Source: CAYPHJ01 sp964410485
Lineage (GTDB): Bacteria; Desulfobacterota; Binatia; UBA9968
Direction: 5' to 3'
NCBI GenBank assembly: GCA_964410485.1
Contig: CAYPHJ010000030.1
Span: forward strand, 1-45,933
Length of the DNA: 45,933 nt
The translations under genes and the position numbers were made by a program. Below the pieces are notes generated by a model. That model was not told where the DNA came from and did no database searches. It worked only from the letters and a program-made list of their open reading frames with translations. This document shows positions 34,828 through 43,963 of this stretch, one piece after another; position 1 is the stretch's first letter; each line of letters starts with the position of its first letter.

Positions 34828-35292
34828 TTGAACCATTTTATGTCGGAGCTATCGGAGGCACATCTATTCGAGCCGGATACACTCGTAAAGGCACAGTATT
34901 ATGAGGCTCATCGTAGAACGACTCCCCTAGAGCCGGAACTTGCATTGCTGTTTGCCATCTTGAGTGAGGCCCTACAGACTTTCCAAAAGTATGCGTCGAC
35001 GAACTCAAAAAAAGGGCAAAAACTTTTCCGGGCGGCGGAAGCGTGGATCTGGGACGAAGAGTCCGATTACATCGCTTCCTTTAAAAGCATTTGCCGGCTC
35101 AACGGTTTGGATCCCGTCTACGTAAAGCGTGGCTTACTCCAATGGAGGGCAACGCACGCGAGCCGGACGCCCATTGCGAAGCCAAAGCCAGCCCCTAAAA
35201 AACCGCGGCGCAAGAGTTTAATCCAGAGTGCTCGTACGGCGCAACCACTGCGGAGGAAATTCCGCCGGCCACGCCTAAAAGGAGGGTGGTAG
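34828..35292 (+). CDS. Conserved small protein of unknown function
   Basis: The 154-residue protein is not recognised as a characterised family. Its centre (FQKYASTNSKKGQKLFRAAEAWIW, and an LDPVYVKRGL pattern) resembles a common hypothetical family from soil bacteria. Its C-terminal 40 residues are very basic, rich in Lys, Arg and Pro, so nucleic-acid or membrane binding is possible. A GAGGAGGAGG sequence is 5 bases before the TTG at 34828, so that start is preferred over an ATG at 34840. The gene has a sigma-54-type promoter just upstream and follows the sigma-54 activator, which suggests it is that activator's target. Confidence 0.65.
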   Translation: MNHFMSELSEAHLFEPDTLVKAQYYEAHRRTTPLEPELALLFAILSEALQTFQKYASTNSKKGQKLFRAAEAWIWDEESDYIASFKSICRLNGLDPVYVKRGLLQWRATHASRTPIAKPKPAPKKPRRKSLIQSARTAQPLRRKFRRPRLKGGW

Positions 35293-35525
35293 CTAAACTC
35301 GAAAACCGAAGCACCAAATCCGAAATAAATCTCGAATCTCACATACCTCAAATCACAAAATCTCGTGTTTGGACCCGCAAGGGCTCATCGTTCGATAACC
35401 ACTGGTTCATTGGTAGAGTCGAGATGTGGCGCGGTGGTTTAGGAATGGGCTTAGCTGTTGCCGACCCTTTCGGTTGCCGGTGCCTCATTAGCTCATCCAT
35501 GCTCCGTCTCCACATCCCGCTCATC

Positions 35526-35558
<33 letters not shown>

Positions 35559-35570
35559 TCCGATTTGGTT

Positions 35571-36893
35571 TCACGTCGTGGCACACGCAGGCGCTCCTAG
35601 GTGCAGTGCTCTCAGGCGCTGGACCCTAAACTCCTCGAAGATCGCAGCAGCCGAGAACTGTCGGATACATCGCTGGCGTACCTTGTGGCGTCGCCTAAGA
35701 AAGTCCGCCGCACGATGGTATACGTAGTTGTCAATCGCACGATACGCCCGCAGCCGTGTCCCGTAACGGAAGTAATTCGCCCAGCCCCGCAAGATCCGAT
35801 TGAGCCGGCTCACCACTTCCTCCCATGGATCATGATTTCCCGCCCGAAGCAGTGCCGCCACCCGAACTCTGACCTGCTCGATGGCTTTCTGCGAGGGCTG
35901 CGCCGCCAGATACCAATGGCCATCTTTCCGAAATCGCTCCGGTCCAAAGCTGTAGCCCAGAAAATTGAACCGCTCCTGCCGTGCGTCCCGAACACACGTC
36001 TTGGTTTCGTTAAGGGTGAGCTTGATCGCTCCCATCGTCTGCCGAGTCCACTTAAGTGCCTGCGCCGCGCAATTGCGGCTCAGAATCACGAAGTCATCGG
36101 CATAGTTGACGATGTAGGCGTGATACTCCGCGCCTTTGCCCCCGTCGCGCCAGGCTTGCAGAAATCGCTGCATGTAAACGTTGGCCAGCAAAGGGCTGAT
36201 GACTCCGCCCTGGGGCGTCCCCATCTTGCTGCCCTTGCCCCCTGTCATGCGTCGATTCCCCCGCTCATCACGCTCCTCAACCGGCACTTTCAACCACATC
36301 TTGATGAGCTTAAGCATCTGGCGGTCCACAATCCGTCGCGCTACCAACTCCAGCAGCTCATGGTGCGGAATGGTGTCAAAGTACTTCGACAGATCGGCAT
36401 CCACCACATCGGTGTATCCCTGGCAAAGCCTCCGGTGTACTTCCCGGACCGCATCCTCGGCCCCGCGCCGCGGCCGATAACCGTAGGCGCTAGCCTCAAA
36501 GTCCGCTTCGAAGATCGGCTCCAGCACTAGTTTGGCGGCAGTCTGCGCCACTCGGTCCCGTATAGTCGGGATGCCCAGCGGCCGCTCTCCGCCTCCTGGC
36601 TTGGAAATCATCACCCGGCGTACCGGGTTCGGCCTGTACGTTTTCTCATGCAATTCTTTCCTCAGCCCTTCAAGCCACTCCTCCAGCCCTTCTGTCTCGA
36701 TGCGCTCAAACCTCACCCCATCTACACCCGGTGCTCCGCCGTTGAATTTGGCCAGCGCATAGGCGTGCTTCAGGATATCGGTCCGATACACCTTGTCGTA
36801 GAGCTGGTGAAAGCGTCGCTTGGGCTCCTGCTTCGCCGCAACATAAAGCTTTCTCTGGAGCTGCCGGATAGTTTCAGGAGTCTTCAGGCTCAC
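35571..36893 (-). CDS. Group II intron reverse transcriptase/maturase
   Basis: The intron-encoded protein spans about 440 residues from a GTG at 36893, chosen because GGAGGAG lies 6 bases before it and the protein then opens SLKTPETI, the normal family start. The reverse transcriptase palm is complete (GGAPGVDGV, QGGVISPLLANVY, YADD). The maturase X region follows (LNRILRGWANYF). No C-terminal HNH endonuclease is visible, so it is of the endonuclease-free kind. It aids splicing and reverse-transcribes the intron during mobility. The frame is undamaged, so it may still be active. Confidence 0.93.
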   Translation of the reverse strand: MSLKTPETIRQLQRKLYVAAKQEPKRRFHQLYDKVYRTDILKHAYALAKFNGGAPGVDGVRFERIETEGLEEWLEGLRKELHEKTYRPNPVRRVMISKPGGGERPLGIPTIRDRVAQTAAKLVLEPIFEADFEASAYGYRPRRGAEDAVREVHRRLCQGYTDVVDADLSKYFDTIPHHELLELVARRIVDRQMLKLIKMWLKVPVEERDERGNRRMTGGKGSKMGTPQGGVISPLLANVYMQRFLQAWRDGGKGAEYHAYIVNYADDFVILSRNCAAQALKWTRQTMGAIKLTLNETKTCVRDARQERFNFLGYSFGPERFRKDGHWYLAAQPSQKAIEQVRVRVAALLRAGNHDPWEEVVSRLNRILRGWANYFRYGTRLRAYRAIDNYVYHRAADFLRRRHKVRQRCIRQFSAAAIFEEFRVQRLRALHLGAPACATT

Positions 36894-37372
36894 GCCAATC
36901 TCCTCCCGCTTGGCTCCTTCAAAAGCACCCAAACGCAAGGCCCCTTCCCTCTACCAGCGTTAACCGGCTTCATCGGTACTATGGACCTCTCCGACTCCTC
37001 AACGGTCTGCCTTATGCAGCTTGTCCGTCGAGGTCTCCCACGTTTCGCAAAGCACCTTCCCCACGTGCCGTTCCCACTACCCCGGCAAACTGTCAAGAGT
37101 GCGCTCGTCGATTGCTTGCTCTCAACACAACGGCCTTCCCCGAAATTCAGGCGGGTCGGCGTTTGCATCTTCACTTTCGAGGCCTGCTCAGGATTCACTC
37201 GCGTTACGGCCCGTGGGTTTGCTAACCCGCCCAATGGCGGGTATTGTCCCCGAGGCTTCGATCAAAGGATCACTCCTTTAACCGCTCAGGTGGCTACAGA
37301 GTCGAATCGACAATTACTCTGGCGGATCTCTCATCCGCTGGTCCTTTGCGCCTTCGTGGCGCACTGAATAAT

Positions 37373-37416
37373 CCAGGATAGGAGTCTGCGCTTTGCGCTT
37401 CGCCCGCCGATCCTGG
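37373..37416. other. Stem-loop next to the intron insertion point
   Basis: CCAGGAT and ATCCTGG arms enclose about 30 bases with an inner hairpin (GCGC-TTT-GCGC). The outer stem ends 8 bases from the intron's 5' end. It may be the stem-loop recognised by the intron at insertion, or a terminator that predates it. Confidence 0.5.
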
Positions 37417-37491
37417 TCCCCCGTCCCCGGTCGTCCCTCTTTCGAGTTCATGCTAATCTGGGCAGCCTAGCGATCGGCCGATTGGGCAACG

Positions 37492-38913
37492 ATGAGTAAA
37501 TCTCAAACCTACGATGCAGTCGTTATCGGCGCGGGGCCCAACGGTCTTGCAGCCGCAATCACGATTGCGCAACGCGGCCGGTCGGTTTTAGTTTACGAGT
37601 CGCAGGCCGTTATTGGCGGAGGCGTTCGTTCGGCCGAGTTGACCCTACCTGGTTTTACGCACGACATTTGCTCGGCTGTCTATCCGCTCGCCGTGGGTTC
37701 TCCTTTTTTCCGCTCGCTGCCCCTGGCGCAGCACGGTCTGGAATGGATCCACCCAGCCGCTCCTCTTGCGCATCCGCTGGACGACGGGACTGCGGTCATG
37801 CTCGAGCGGTCAATCAATGAAACAACAACGCATTTAGCAAGCGACGGGCGCGCCTATAAAAGGCTCATGACGTCGTTCGTCGATCATTGGGATGGATTGG
37901 ATAGCGACCTGCTCGCCCCGCCGCGGATGCCGCGCCACCCGTTGGTACTCGCACGATTTGGCCTGCATGCGATTCGCTCGGCGCGTCGTCTGGCCGAAAG
38001 GAACTTTGGTGGCCAACGCGCGCGTGCGCTGTTTGCCGGACTGGCAGCTCATTCAATGCTGCCGCTGGAACACCCTGCTTCGGCTGCGTTTGGATTGGTG
38101 TTAGGGATTACGGGTCACGCCTTGGGCTGGCCGATTGCGCGCGGCGGATCACAGAAGTTGGCGGATGCGTTGGCTTCCTACCTACGCTCTCTGGGCGGCG
38201 AGATCGTCGTCAACCAATCGGTAACCACACTGGATGAGTTACCTCGGTGCCAGGCCGTACTGTGCGACCTGACCCCACGCCAATTGCTCCGCCTCTGCGG
38301 CGACCGTTTCTCGAACCGATACCGGCGCGCGCTGCAACGGTACCGCTACGGCATGGGCGCTTTCAAGGTCGATTGGGCCCTTGCCGGACCCGTCCCCTGG
38401 ACGGCCGTGGAATGCGCGCGGGCCGCCACCGTTCACCTGGGTGGAACATTGGACGAGGTTGCCGTTTCAGAGCGCTCGGCGTGGAGAGGCGAACACGCGG
38501 AAAAACCATTCGTCCTGCTAGCGCAACCTTCCCTTTTCGACTCGTCGCGCGCGCCCGAGTCCAAACATACGCTCTGGGGCTACTGCCACGTACCCCACGG
38601 CTCCACCTTTGATATGGTCGAGCGAATAGAAAACCAGATCGAGCGCTTCGCTCCTGGTTTTCGTGACCTCGTGCTCGGCCGTAAAGTCATGTCCACTCGT
38701 GAGTTGGAAAGCCACAATGCCAATCTCGTTGGCGGCGACATTAACGGTGGCGCGCCGATCTTGGCACAATTGTTTTTGCGACCAACCGCAAAGCTTTATC
38801 GAACTTCCGCGAAAGGTCTTTACATTTGCTCATCGTCGACGCCCCCCGGCGGTGGCGTGCACGGAATGTGCGGCCACTTCGCCGCGCGCCTGGCTTTGCG
38901 CGATCTGTTCTGA
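37492..38913 (+). CDS. Phytoene-desaturase-like FAD oxidoreductase
   Basis: The 473-residue protein begins with a dinucleotide-binding motif (VVIGAGPNGLAAAITIAQRG) and has the overall shape of the CrtI/PYROXD2-like amine-oxidase superfamily, ending with a C-terminal FAD-contact motif (STPPGGGVHGMCGH). These are FAD enzymes that act on isoprenoids or unknown substrates. No carotenoid synthesis genes (crtB, crtE) are near, so a role in carotenoid metabolism is not claimed. The start ATG at 37492 has no strong ribosome-binding sequence. It is the first gene after the intron and points away from it. Confidence 0.83.
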   Translation: MSKSQTYDAVVIGAGPNGLAAAITIAQRGRSVLVYESQAVIGGGVRSAELTLPGFTHDICSAVYPLAVGSPFFRSLPLAQHGLEWIHPAAPLAHPLDDGTAVMLERSINETTTHLASDGRAYKRLMTSFVDHWDGLDSDLLAPPRMPRHPLVLARFGLHAIRSARRLAERNFGGQRARALFAGLAAHSMLPLEHPASAAFGLVLGITGHALGWPIARGGSQKLADALASYLRSLGGEIVVNQSVTTLDELPRCQAVLCDLTPRQLLRLCGDRFSNRYRRALQRYRYGMGAFKVDWALAGPVPWTAVECARAATVHLGGTLDEVAVSERSAWRGEHAEKPFVLLAQPSLFDSSRAPESKHTLWGYCHVPHGSTFDMVERIENQIERFAPGFRDLVLGRKVMSTRELESHNANLVGGDINGGAPILAQLFLRPTAKLYRTSAKGLYICSSSTPPGGGVHGMCGHFAARLALRDLF

Positions 38914-38984
38914 GACGGCAACAGACAATAAATTCGAGTTGTCCGGTGGCGAAAGCCAAAGGATCTTATGCGAACTTTCTCCCC

Positions 38985-39079
38985 GTGTCATCCTGAGGCG
39001 GAGCCGAAGGATCTACTTTATTCTGATGGCGTAAAGTCAAAAAGCAGATTCTTCCTCACTGCGTTTCTCAGAATGACAC
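38985..39079. repeat. Full REP-like palindromic unit
   Basis: The element runs from GTGTCATCCTGAG at 38985 to CTCAGAATGACAC at 39079, with inner arms GAAGGATCTACTTTATTC and AAAAGCAGATTCTTCC. It is the clearest complete copy in the window. It lies between convergent genes. Confidence 0.75.
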
Positions 39080-39106
39080 AACGCGGGCCGCAAATTCGAA
39101 CGTCTG

Positions 39107-40159
39107 CTAAAGCGTGCCCGTTTTTGGCTCCTCTCGGTTCCGGCGGGAAGCCCGGTCGGCTGGACGGGTGAGAATCGACGGAGACGCGAGTGATTGGCTT
39201 TGCCAGCCGCGCAACAATCGGTCTCCTTCCGGTCCCCGTGGCCCTGGCATCACACGGCAGAGCAAGCTCAGCGTTTCGGCGACCAGCCCCGGAAAAATGC
39301 CATGAACCAAGCTAGCAAGCCGCGCCTGGGGTGTGAGAACAATTTCAGCCTTACCGTAACGGCAGGCTTCGATAATTTGACGTGCCGCTCGTTGGGAATC
39401 GATAGAAAACAACGGCGACGCATTAGTGATGCTAAAAAGAGCAAACTCCATTTTTTGCTTCCCCTTGAACGTGGCATTAAGATGCGAGCCGGTGCGCATC
39501 AAGCCTGGACAAACCGTTGTCACATAAATACCGTCCTTCGCCAATTCCGTCCGCAAACCTTCGGATAAACCGACGTGTGCAAACTTACTCGCCACGTAGG
39601 GCAATAAATGCGGCACCGCCACTTTACCGCCGATCGACGTGATGTTTACGATCCGGCCGCCGCCCTGCCGCTTCATATGGGGAATGACTTCCAGCGACAG
39701 GTAGAGCGGTCCCCAAAAGTGAACGGCCATAGCGTTGGCGAAATCTTCGACTCTCATGTGCTCCGCGGGACCCACTTGAATGGTGCCTGCGTTATTCACC
39801 AGTATGTCGATCGTGCCATGATCGGCCATCACCGCGCGCACCGCCTGTTGAACTTCGTCCTGCTTGGTAATGTCACACGTATGGACTGAGACGCGAACTC
39901 CTTTGCGCTCTAGTTCGCGGGCGGCTTCGTCGAGTTGCTTGCGGTCTCGAGCGAGCAATGCGAGATTCGCTCGTTCTGCCGCAAAGCCTCGTGCCAGCTC
40001 CAGCCCGAGCCCCCGGGATGCCCCTGCTATAAGTACGGTCTTGCCGCCAAACTCGATCCTCCGCTGTTGGCGCACGGCATAGGCAATCCCGGCCGCCGCC
40101 GCGCCGACCACAGCCAATTTGATCGGTAAAGGAACGCCGCCCCTCGATCCATTTGCCAT
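39107..40159 (-). CDS. SDR-family oxidoreductase with N-terminal membrane anchor
   Basis: The 350-residue protein starts with a hydrophobic segment (about 12-30, LAVVGAAAAGIAYAV), which suggests a membrane anchor. It then has an SDR core (GASRGLGLELA cofactor motif, LVNNAGT, YVASK). The C-terminal tail is longer than in classical SDRs and may bind substrate or membrane. Its substrate is unknown. AGGAGG lies 5 bases before the ATG. Confidence 0.85.
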   Translation of the reverse strand: MANGSRGGVPLPIKLAVVGAAAAGIAYAVRQQRRIEFGGKTVLIAGASRGLGLELARGFAAERANLALLARDRKQLDEAARELERKGVRVSVHTCDITKQDEVQQAVRAVMADHGTIDILVNNAGTIQVGPAEHMRVEDFANAMAVHFWGPLYLSLEVIPHMKRQGGGRIVNITSIGGKVAVPHLLPYVASKFAHVGLSEGLRTELAKDGIYVTTVCPGLMRTGSHLNATFKGKQKMEFALFSITNASPLFSIDSQRAARQIIEACRYGKAEIVLTPQARLASLVHGIFPGLVAETLSLLCRVMPGPRGPEGDRLLRGWQSQSLASPSILTRPADRASRRNREEPKTGTL

Positions 40160-40466
40160 AAAGTCCTCCTGTGGAATTTTGTAGTCACATTTCAGATTTC
40201 AAGTCTTCTCAATTGGCGATTTCGAATGCCTCAATCTCATCGCTTCGGAGCAAAGCACGTACCAAATCCCGTCCTTCTTTGTCGTCCCAGGCGTTGACCG
40301 TAAAGCCCTTTACTAGTCTTATTTGTGGTACATATCCAGGCGATCGGTCAAGAGCAGTCGTGAGCGTTGCGCCTGGCATACTTTGTGCGGTCCTCACCGG
40401 CACAGCACTCCTTGCCTACGACCACCTTGCTGACATTACGCTGTAGCCCTATTGGGAGGTAACAAA
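40160..40466. other. Spacer with one weak small gene candidate
   Basis: This divergent spacer contains phrase-like TTTCAGATTTCAAGTCTTC words at 40190-40213 and a small open frame at 40209-40403, reported separately. No other gene or firm promoter was found. Confidence 0.45.
40209..40403 (-). CDS. Possible small protein, 64 residues
   Basis: A GTG at 40403 has AAGGAG nearby, four bases upstream. The product has an acidic, helical-looking tail (WDDKEGRDLVRALLRSDEIEAFEIAN) and no recognised family. It may be chance. If the true start is the ATG at 40379, the product is 56 residues. Confidence 0.3.
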   Translation of the reverse strand: MPVRTAQSMPGATLTTALDRSPGYVPQIRLVKGFTVNAWDDKEGRDLVRALLRSDEIEAFEIAN

Positions 40467-40820
40467 ATGGCTATCGTTAGCAAACGCAAGAAACGACGGC
40501 GAGTTGCCACGAAATCACAAGAAGAAGGAAAGCACCGACAGGCGGCGGAAAAAAAAGAATCCAAGCCCGGAGACCTCAGCGAGTCGATGATTGACGAAAC
40601 GATAGCTGAGTCCTTTCCCGCCAGCGATCCGCCGTCTTGGACAACCGGTCGCGAAAAAAATGTTGAGCCCAGCGAAAGTGCAACCGATGAGCTGGCGAGC
40701 CTTTCGATGGACAGGCTTCACGAAAAGGCCCGCGCCCTGCGTGTAGCCGGCCGAGACACGATGAATAAAGATCAACTGATCCGCGCGATTCGCACCCGCC
40801 TGTCCGGCAGCGAAGTTTAA
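40467..40820 (+). CDS. Small Rho_N-like domain protein
   Basis: From ATG at 40467, with GGGAGGT just upstream, the protein is about 117 residues. The N-terminal third is very basic (KRKKRRR). The centre has DETIAESFPASDPPSW, a motif of many short stress-related proteins. The C terminus (LSMDRLHEKARALRVAGRD ... KDQLIRAIR) resembles a Rho N-terminal / SAP-type nucleic-acid-binding helix bundle. It may bind DNA or RNA. Its role is unknown. Confidence 0.65.
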   Translation: MAIVSKRKKRRRVATKSQEEGKHRQAAEKKESKPGDLSESMIDETIAESFPASDPPSWTTGREKNVEPSESATDELASLSMDRLHEKARALRVAGRDTMNKDQLIRAIRTRLSGSEV

Positions 40821-40960
40821 GTCTTATTCGAGCGCCAGAGACAAGGAAATTTCTCCCGCAGCAGAGTCCTGAGCGAGGACCGCCGACCGCAGCAAGTGTC
40901 GCGGCCAAATCGTGATTATCTCCCGCCAAGACGCAAAGGCGCGAAGGTTGGCCATTCGGA

Positions 40961-41899
40961 TTACAGTTCGGCCACGGCGCGGGCCATCCGCTCACGCATG
41001 GCTGAATCAGGAAGCAAACCAATACCCCCCTGCAAGTTATCGAGTAGATGGTCAACCTTACTCGTGCCGGGAATAGCACAGGTAATCGCAGGATGGGACA
41101 CAACGAATTTCAGAAAGAACTGCGCCCATGTCGCGCAGCCGATCTCTTTCGCCCATGGCGGGAGCGGCTTGCCACGCGCCTTGCGGAACAACCCTGCGGC
41201 GGCAAACGGCCGGTTCACCAGCACTGCAGTGCCACGCTGCGCGGCAAGCGGAAGCAGTCGCCGTTCGGCATCGCGCTCGGCAAGCGAATAGTTAAGCTGA
41301 ACGAAATCGAGTTCCTCTTGTTGCAAGACGCGCGCAAGCTCGTCGTAGGCGCCCGCGGTATAATGAGTCACGCCAATGTAGCGAACGGATCCTTCTTCTT
41401 TCCAGCGGCGTAAGGTGGTGAGATGTGTGCGCCAGTCCACCAGATTGTGCACCTGCATCAAATCCATCTGCTTCGTACGCAGAAGACGAAAGGACTCGTG
41501 CATCTGCCGAACGCCGGCATCTCGACCGCTGGTCCACACCTTTGTCGCGAGGAAGAGACGGTCGCGTAACCCGAGATCGGCGGCCAACGCGCCGACGACT
41601 TCCTCGGAGCGTCCGTACATCGGTGAGGAATCGATCACGCTACCACCCGAGCGCACCAACTCGCTCAGCACCATTCTCAATGGCGCCCGCTCTGATTCCG
41701 CTTCACTTACATCAAAGGTTTGCCAAGTGCCAAGCCCAATGACCGGCAGCAGCTCTCCCGTACGTGGCACCGGCCTCTTGATTAATGACGCTGCCATGGA
41801 GACTCCATTAAATACGAGAACGCCTGCGCCCAAGGTCATCCAAAGAAACTCCCGGCGCGTTGTCCCCCCAGCGGGCGGTGAAGATTCCTTTGCCATCAT
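40961..41899 (-). CDS. Aldo/keto reductase with Tat signal, paralogue 2
   Basis: This 312-residue protein opens with a Tat-type signal (TTRREFLWMTLGAGV), so it too should be exported. The AKR barrel motifs are DSSPMYG, ATKV and VHN. It is similar in order and motif to the reductase at 8374-9303, so the two are paralogues. The next methionine (41896) would work equally well as a start. A spacer and a lipoprotein-type methyltransferase gene follow upstream on the same strand. Confidence 0.86.
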   Translation of the reverse strand: MMAKESSPPAGGTTRREFLWMTLGAGVLVFNGVSMAASLIKRPVPRTGELLPVIGLGTWQTFDVSEAESERAPLRMVLSELVRSGGSVIDSSPMYGRSEEVVGALAADLGLRDRLFLATKVWTSGRDAGVRQMHESFRLLRTKQMDLMQVHNLVDWRTHLTTLRRWKEEGSVRYIGVTHYTAGAYDELARVLQQEELDFVQLNYSLAERDAERRLLPLAAQRGTAVLVNRPFAAAGLFRKARGKPLPPWAKEIGCATWAQFFLKFVVSHPAITCAIPGTSKVDHLLDNLQGGIGLLPDSAMRERMARAVAEL

Positions 41900-41995
41900 T
41901 GTAGATCCAGTGTAAAGCTAGCCTTCTGGAGATTGAAGATCCCCTGGAGAGTTTTTCATCTTTGCATACGCATCATTCAGCGTTGACCTCCAGTG

Positions 41996-42038
41996 TGTCA
42001 TCCTGAGGAGCGCCGCGACGAAGGATCTGGCTTTTCCC
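41996..42038. repeat. REP-like left half-unit
   Basis: The half-unit TGTCATCCTGAGGAGCG, followed by GAAGGATCTGGCTTTTCC, lies between two minus-strand genes, directly after the end of the methyltransferase gene. Confidence 0.6.
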
Positions 42039-42683
42039 CTAGCGAATGCGCCAAAGGTAAATTGTCCGCAATAACCCGGAGCTATCCATCATTTGCTCCA
42101 CGTAGTCTGGCTTCCAGCTCCCAATGCCGAAATCGTGAGAAACCACGCGTGAGCCAGGTTTCAACTGTCGCCTGAGCTTGGGTCTGAGCCGTAAGTTAGC
42201 CGCGGGATATAGATACATCGTCACCACGGTAGCCGGCGAAAGATCCACAGTGGTAAGATCTTGCTCGCGAATCTCGACCAGATGCTCCAGGCCCGCTTCT
42301 TGAATGTCGCCTCGTGACCGGCTCACCAGCACTGGATCGATCTCAAAACCGACCGCCCTCGCACCATAGTTTTTGGCTGCCGTAAGCACGATTCTGCCGT
42401 CGCCGGATCCAAGATCATAAACCATGTCGTCTTTCCCGACTTGAGCCAGCTCCAGCATTCGATTCACGACCTCCTGGGGAGTCGGCACGTATGGAGCGAC
42501 ATATTCCGAAGGACCGTCCTCCATCTCGGGAAACGGCGCGCGTGCAGCGCTCTGCGCGTTCATCCCCATACAAGCGGCCAGTATCGTAGACGCCAGAAGA
42601 ACCACAAAAAAAGATGCGCGCTCTGCCACGCTTCTCAACCCCAAGCCTGTCGCTCTAAGCCAAACACCGAACTTTTGACCCAT
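42039..42683 (-). CDS. Lipoprotein-type class I SAM methyltransferase
   Basis: The 214-residue protein has an N-terminal hydrophobic signal ending in STILAAC, so Cys38 could be lipidated and the protein held outside the cytoplasm. After it comes a PYVPTPQEVV segment and a methyltransferase fold with DLGSGDGRIV for SAM binding and GFEIDP for the ribose contact. Class I enzymes normally act in the cytoplasm where SAM is present, so an exported form is odd, though similar predictions occur elsewhere. The substrate is unknown. Start selection is not firm; a later start would still keep the lipobox. Confidence 0.75.
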   Translation of the reverse strand: MGQKFGVWLRATGLGLRSVAERASFFVVLLASTILAACMGMNAQSAARAPFPEMEDGPSEYVAPYVPTPQEVVNRMLELAQVGKDDMVYDLGSGDGRIVLTAAKNYGARAVGFEIDPVLVSRSRGDIQEAGLEHLVEIREQDLTTVDLSPATVVTMYLYPAANLRLRPKLRRQLKPGSRVVSHDFGIGSWKPDYVEQMMDSSGLLRTIYLWRIR

Positions 42684-42785
42684 CCTGCAGGGTCTGCCGG
42701 GTTGGCTCGGTCAATTCCCCCAAGCGTCACGAAGAACTCTTCCGGTGAGACAGAAATGAACCACCCGAGTGCTCTCCGAGGCGAC

Positions 42786-43817
42786 TCAGGAAGCGCCGGA
42801 CCCCACGATCGTTTTCAGTTTCTCCAGAATAGGCGTCGCGGCCGCTTTGAGTGTAACCACAAGCTTTTGCGCTTCCTCTCCGGAGAGAGGGCCGACCTCC
42901 AGATTCAGCCTGTTTGCCTCCTCGAGGAACCTCGGATCCTGGAGCACGTCGGTGAACGCTTTGCGGAGAATGCGCACCCTTTGCTCGGGCACTCCCGGCG
43001 GGGCGATGTAAGGGCGGCCCAGAGAAAGCTGCGAGAAAAGCGCCGTCATAACAGTTCTGTCCGCTTCTGCCTTGACGCGCTCCGCCGCATTCGCAACCTG
43101 GGGCAGCTCTGGCGCCTTTCTGGGACCCAGTTGGCTGAACACGACGGCAGCTCCCGCATCCAACATGGCCTTGGCGGTAACTTTTATAGAGGACCATTGC
43201 CAGCAGCCGGCGTCGACTTCCTTACGCTCCATGGCCGCCCTGATTCCGGCCGTGCCGGCGTAGCCGGGGACGCTTGTGAGATTGGCGCCAATAATCTCCT
43301 TGTAGAACTGAGGCACCATGACCGTGAAGTCCCCGGGACTGTATCCTCCTACGACCAGAGGCTGCTTGCGCTTGAGGGCGTCATCGAGTGTTTTCACGCC
43401 GAGGTGAGCGTTGACTATGCAGGTGAAGACATCCTCAGAGCTCGCCGCGACCAGCCAATTGAACTTTTCCGATGAAAATGCGACGCCGGCGGCGCCCAGC
43501 AGATCGCTCAATACTTGCGCGGGAGTGATGGTCCCGAAAACCGTCCCGTCTTGGGGGGCAGGACCGTAGAGGTAATTGGCGGCCACTGCGCTCCCGGCTC
43601 CTGGCATGTTCTGCACGATGATCGCCGGATTACCGGGTATGTGCCTGCTGAGGTGGCGGCCGATGACGCGCGTGTAAAGGTCGTACCCTCCTCCCGGCGG
43701 AAAACCCACAATCAACCTTATCCGCTTATCGCGGTAGAACTCCTGCGCGCTTGCCGTCGGTAGCAGCGTCAGCAAGAGCAATGCAATGACACAAGCCGCG
43801 CAAACTTTTGCCTTCAT
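42786..43817 (-). CDS. Bug-family solute-binding protein (tripartite tricarboxylate type)
   Basis: The 343-residue precursor has a signal peptide (MKAKVCAACVIALLLL ... ASA) and the family core: YRDKRIRLIVGFPPGGGYD, NMPGAGS and ANYLYG. It is a periplasmic receptor for an organic acid or similar solute. The membrane partners TctA and TctB are absent, so it is an orphan receptor, common in this family. GGAGGT precedes the ATG. A HpaB-family hydroxylase gene is next upstream on the same strand. Confidence 0.88.
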   Translation of the reverse strand: MKAKVCAACVIALLLLTLLPTASAQEFYRDKRIRLIVGFPPGGGYDLYTRVIGRHLSRHIPGNPAIIVQNMPGAGSAVAANYLYGPAPQDGTVFGTITPAQVLSDLLGAAGVAFSSEKFNWLVAASSEDVFTCIVNAHLGVKTLDDALKRKQPLVVGGYSPGDFTVMVPQFYKEIIGANLTSVPGYAGTAGIRAAMERKEVDAGCWQWSSIKVTAKAMLDAGAAVVFSQLGPRKAPELPQVANAAERVKAEADRTVMTALFSQLSLGRPYIAPPGVPEQRVRILRKAFTDVLQDPRFLEEANRLNLEVGPLSGEEAQKLVVTLKAAATPILEKLKTIVGSGAS

Positions 43818-43963
43818 GGTAACCTCCGAAAGACCAGTCTGTTAACCGCCATGCCGCAATGCCACCTTGCAATGCGATAGCCCGCATCGGAATAACACAA
43901 TTGCACACCCGCCAACATCGTTGAAGCGCACTCGGCCTCCAACACTCCGCTCGCCGTTCTTTC

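Noticed and set aside
36939..37364. Open frames across the intron's 5' RNA region
   Set aside because: The region is explained by intron RNA domains, and the frames lack protein character.
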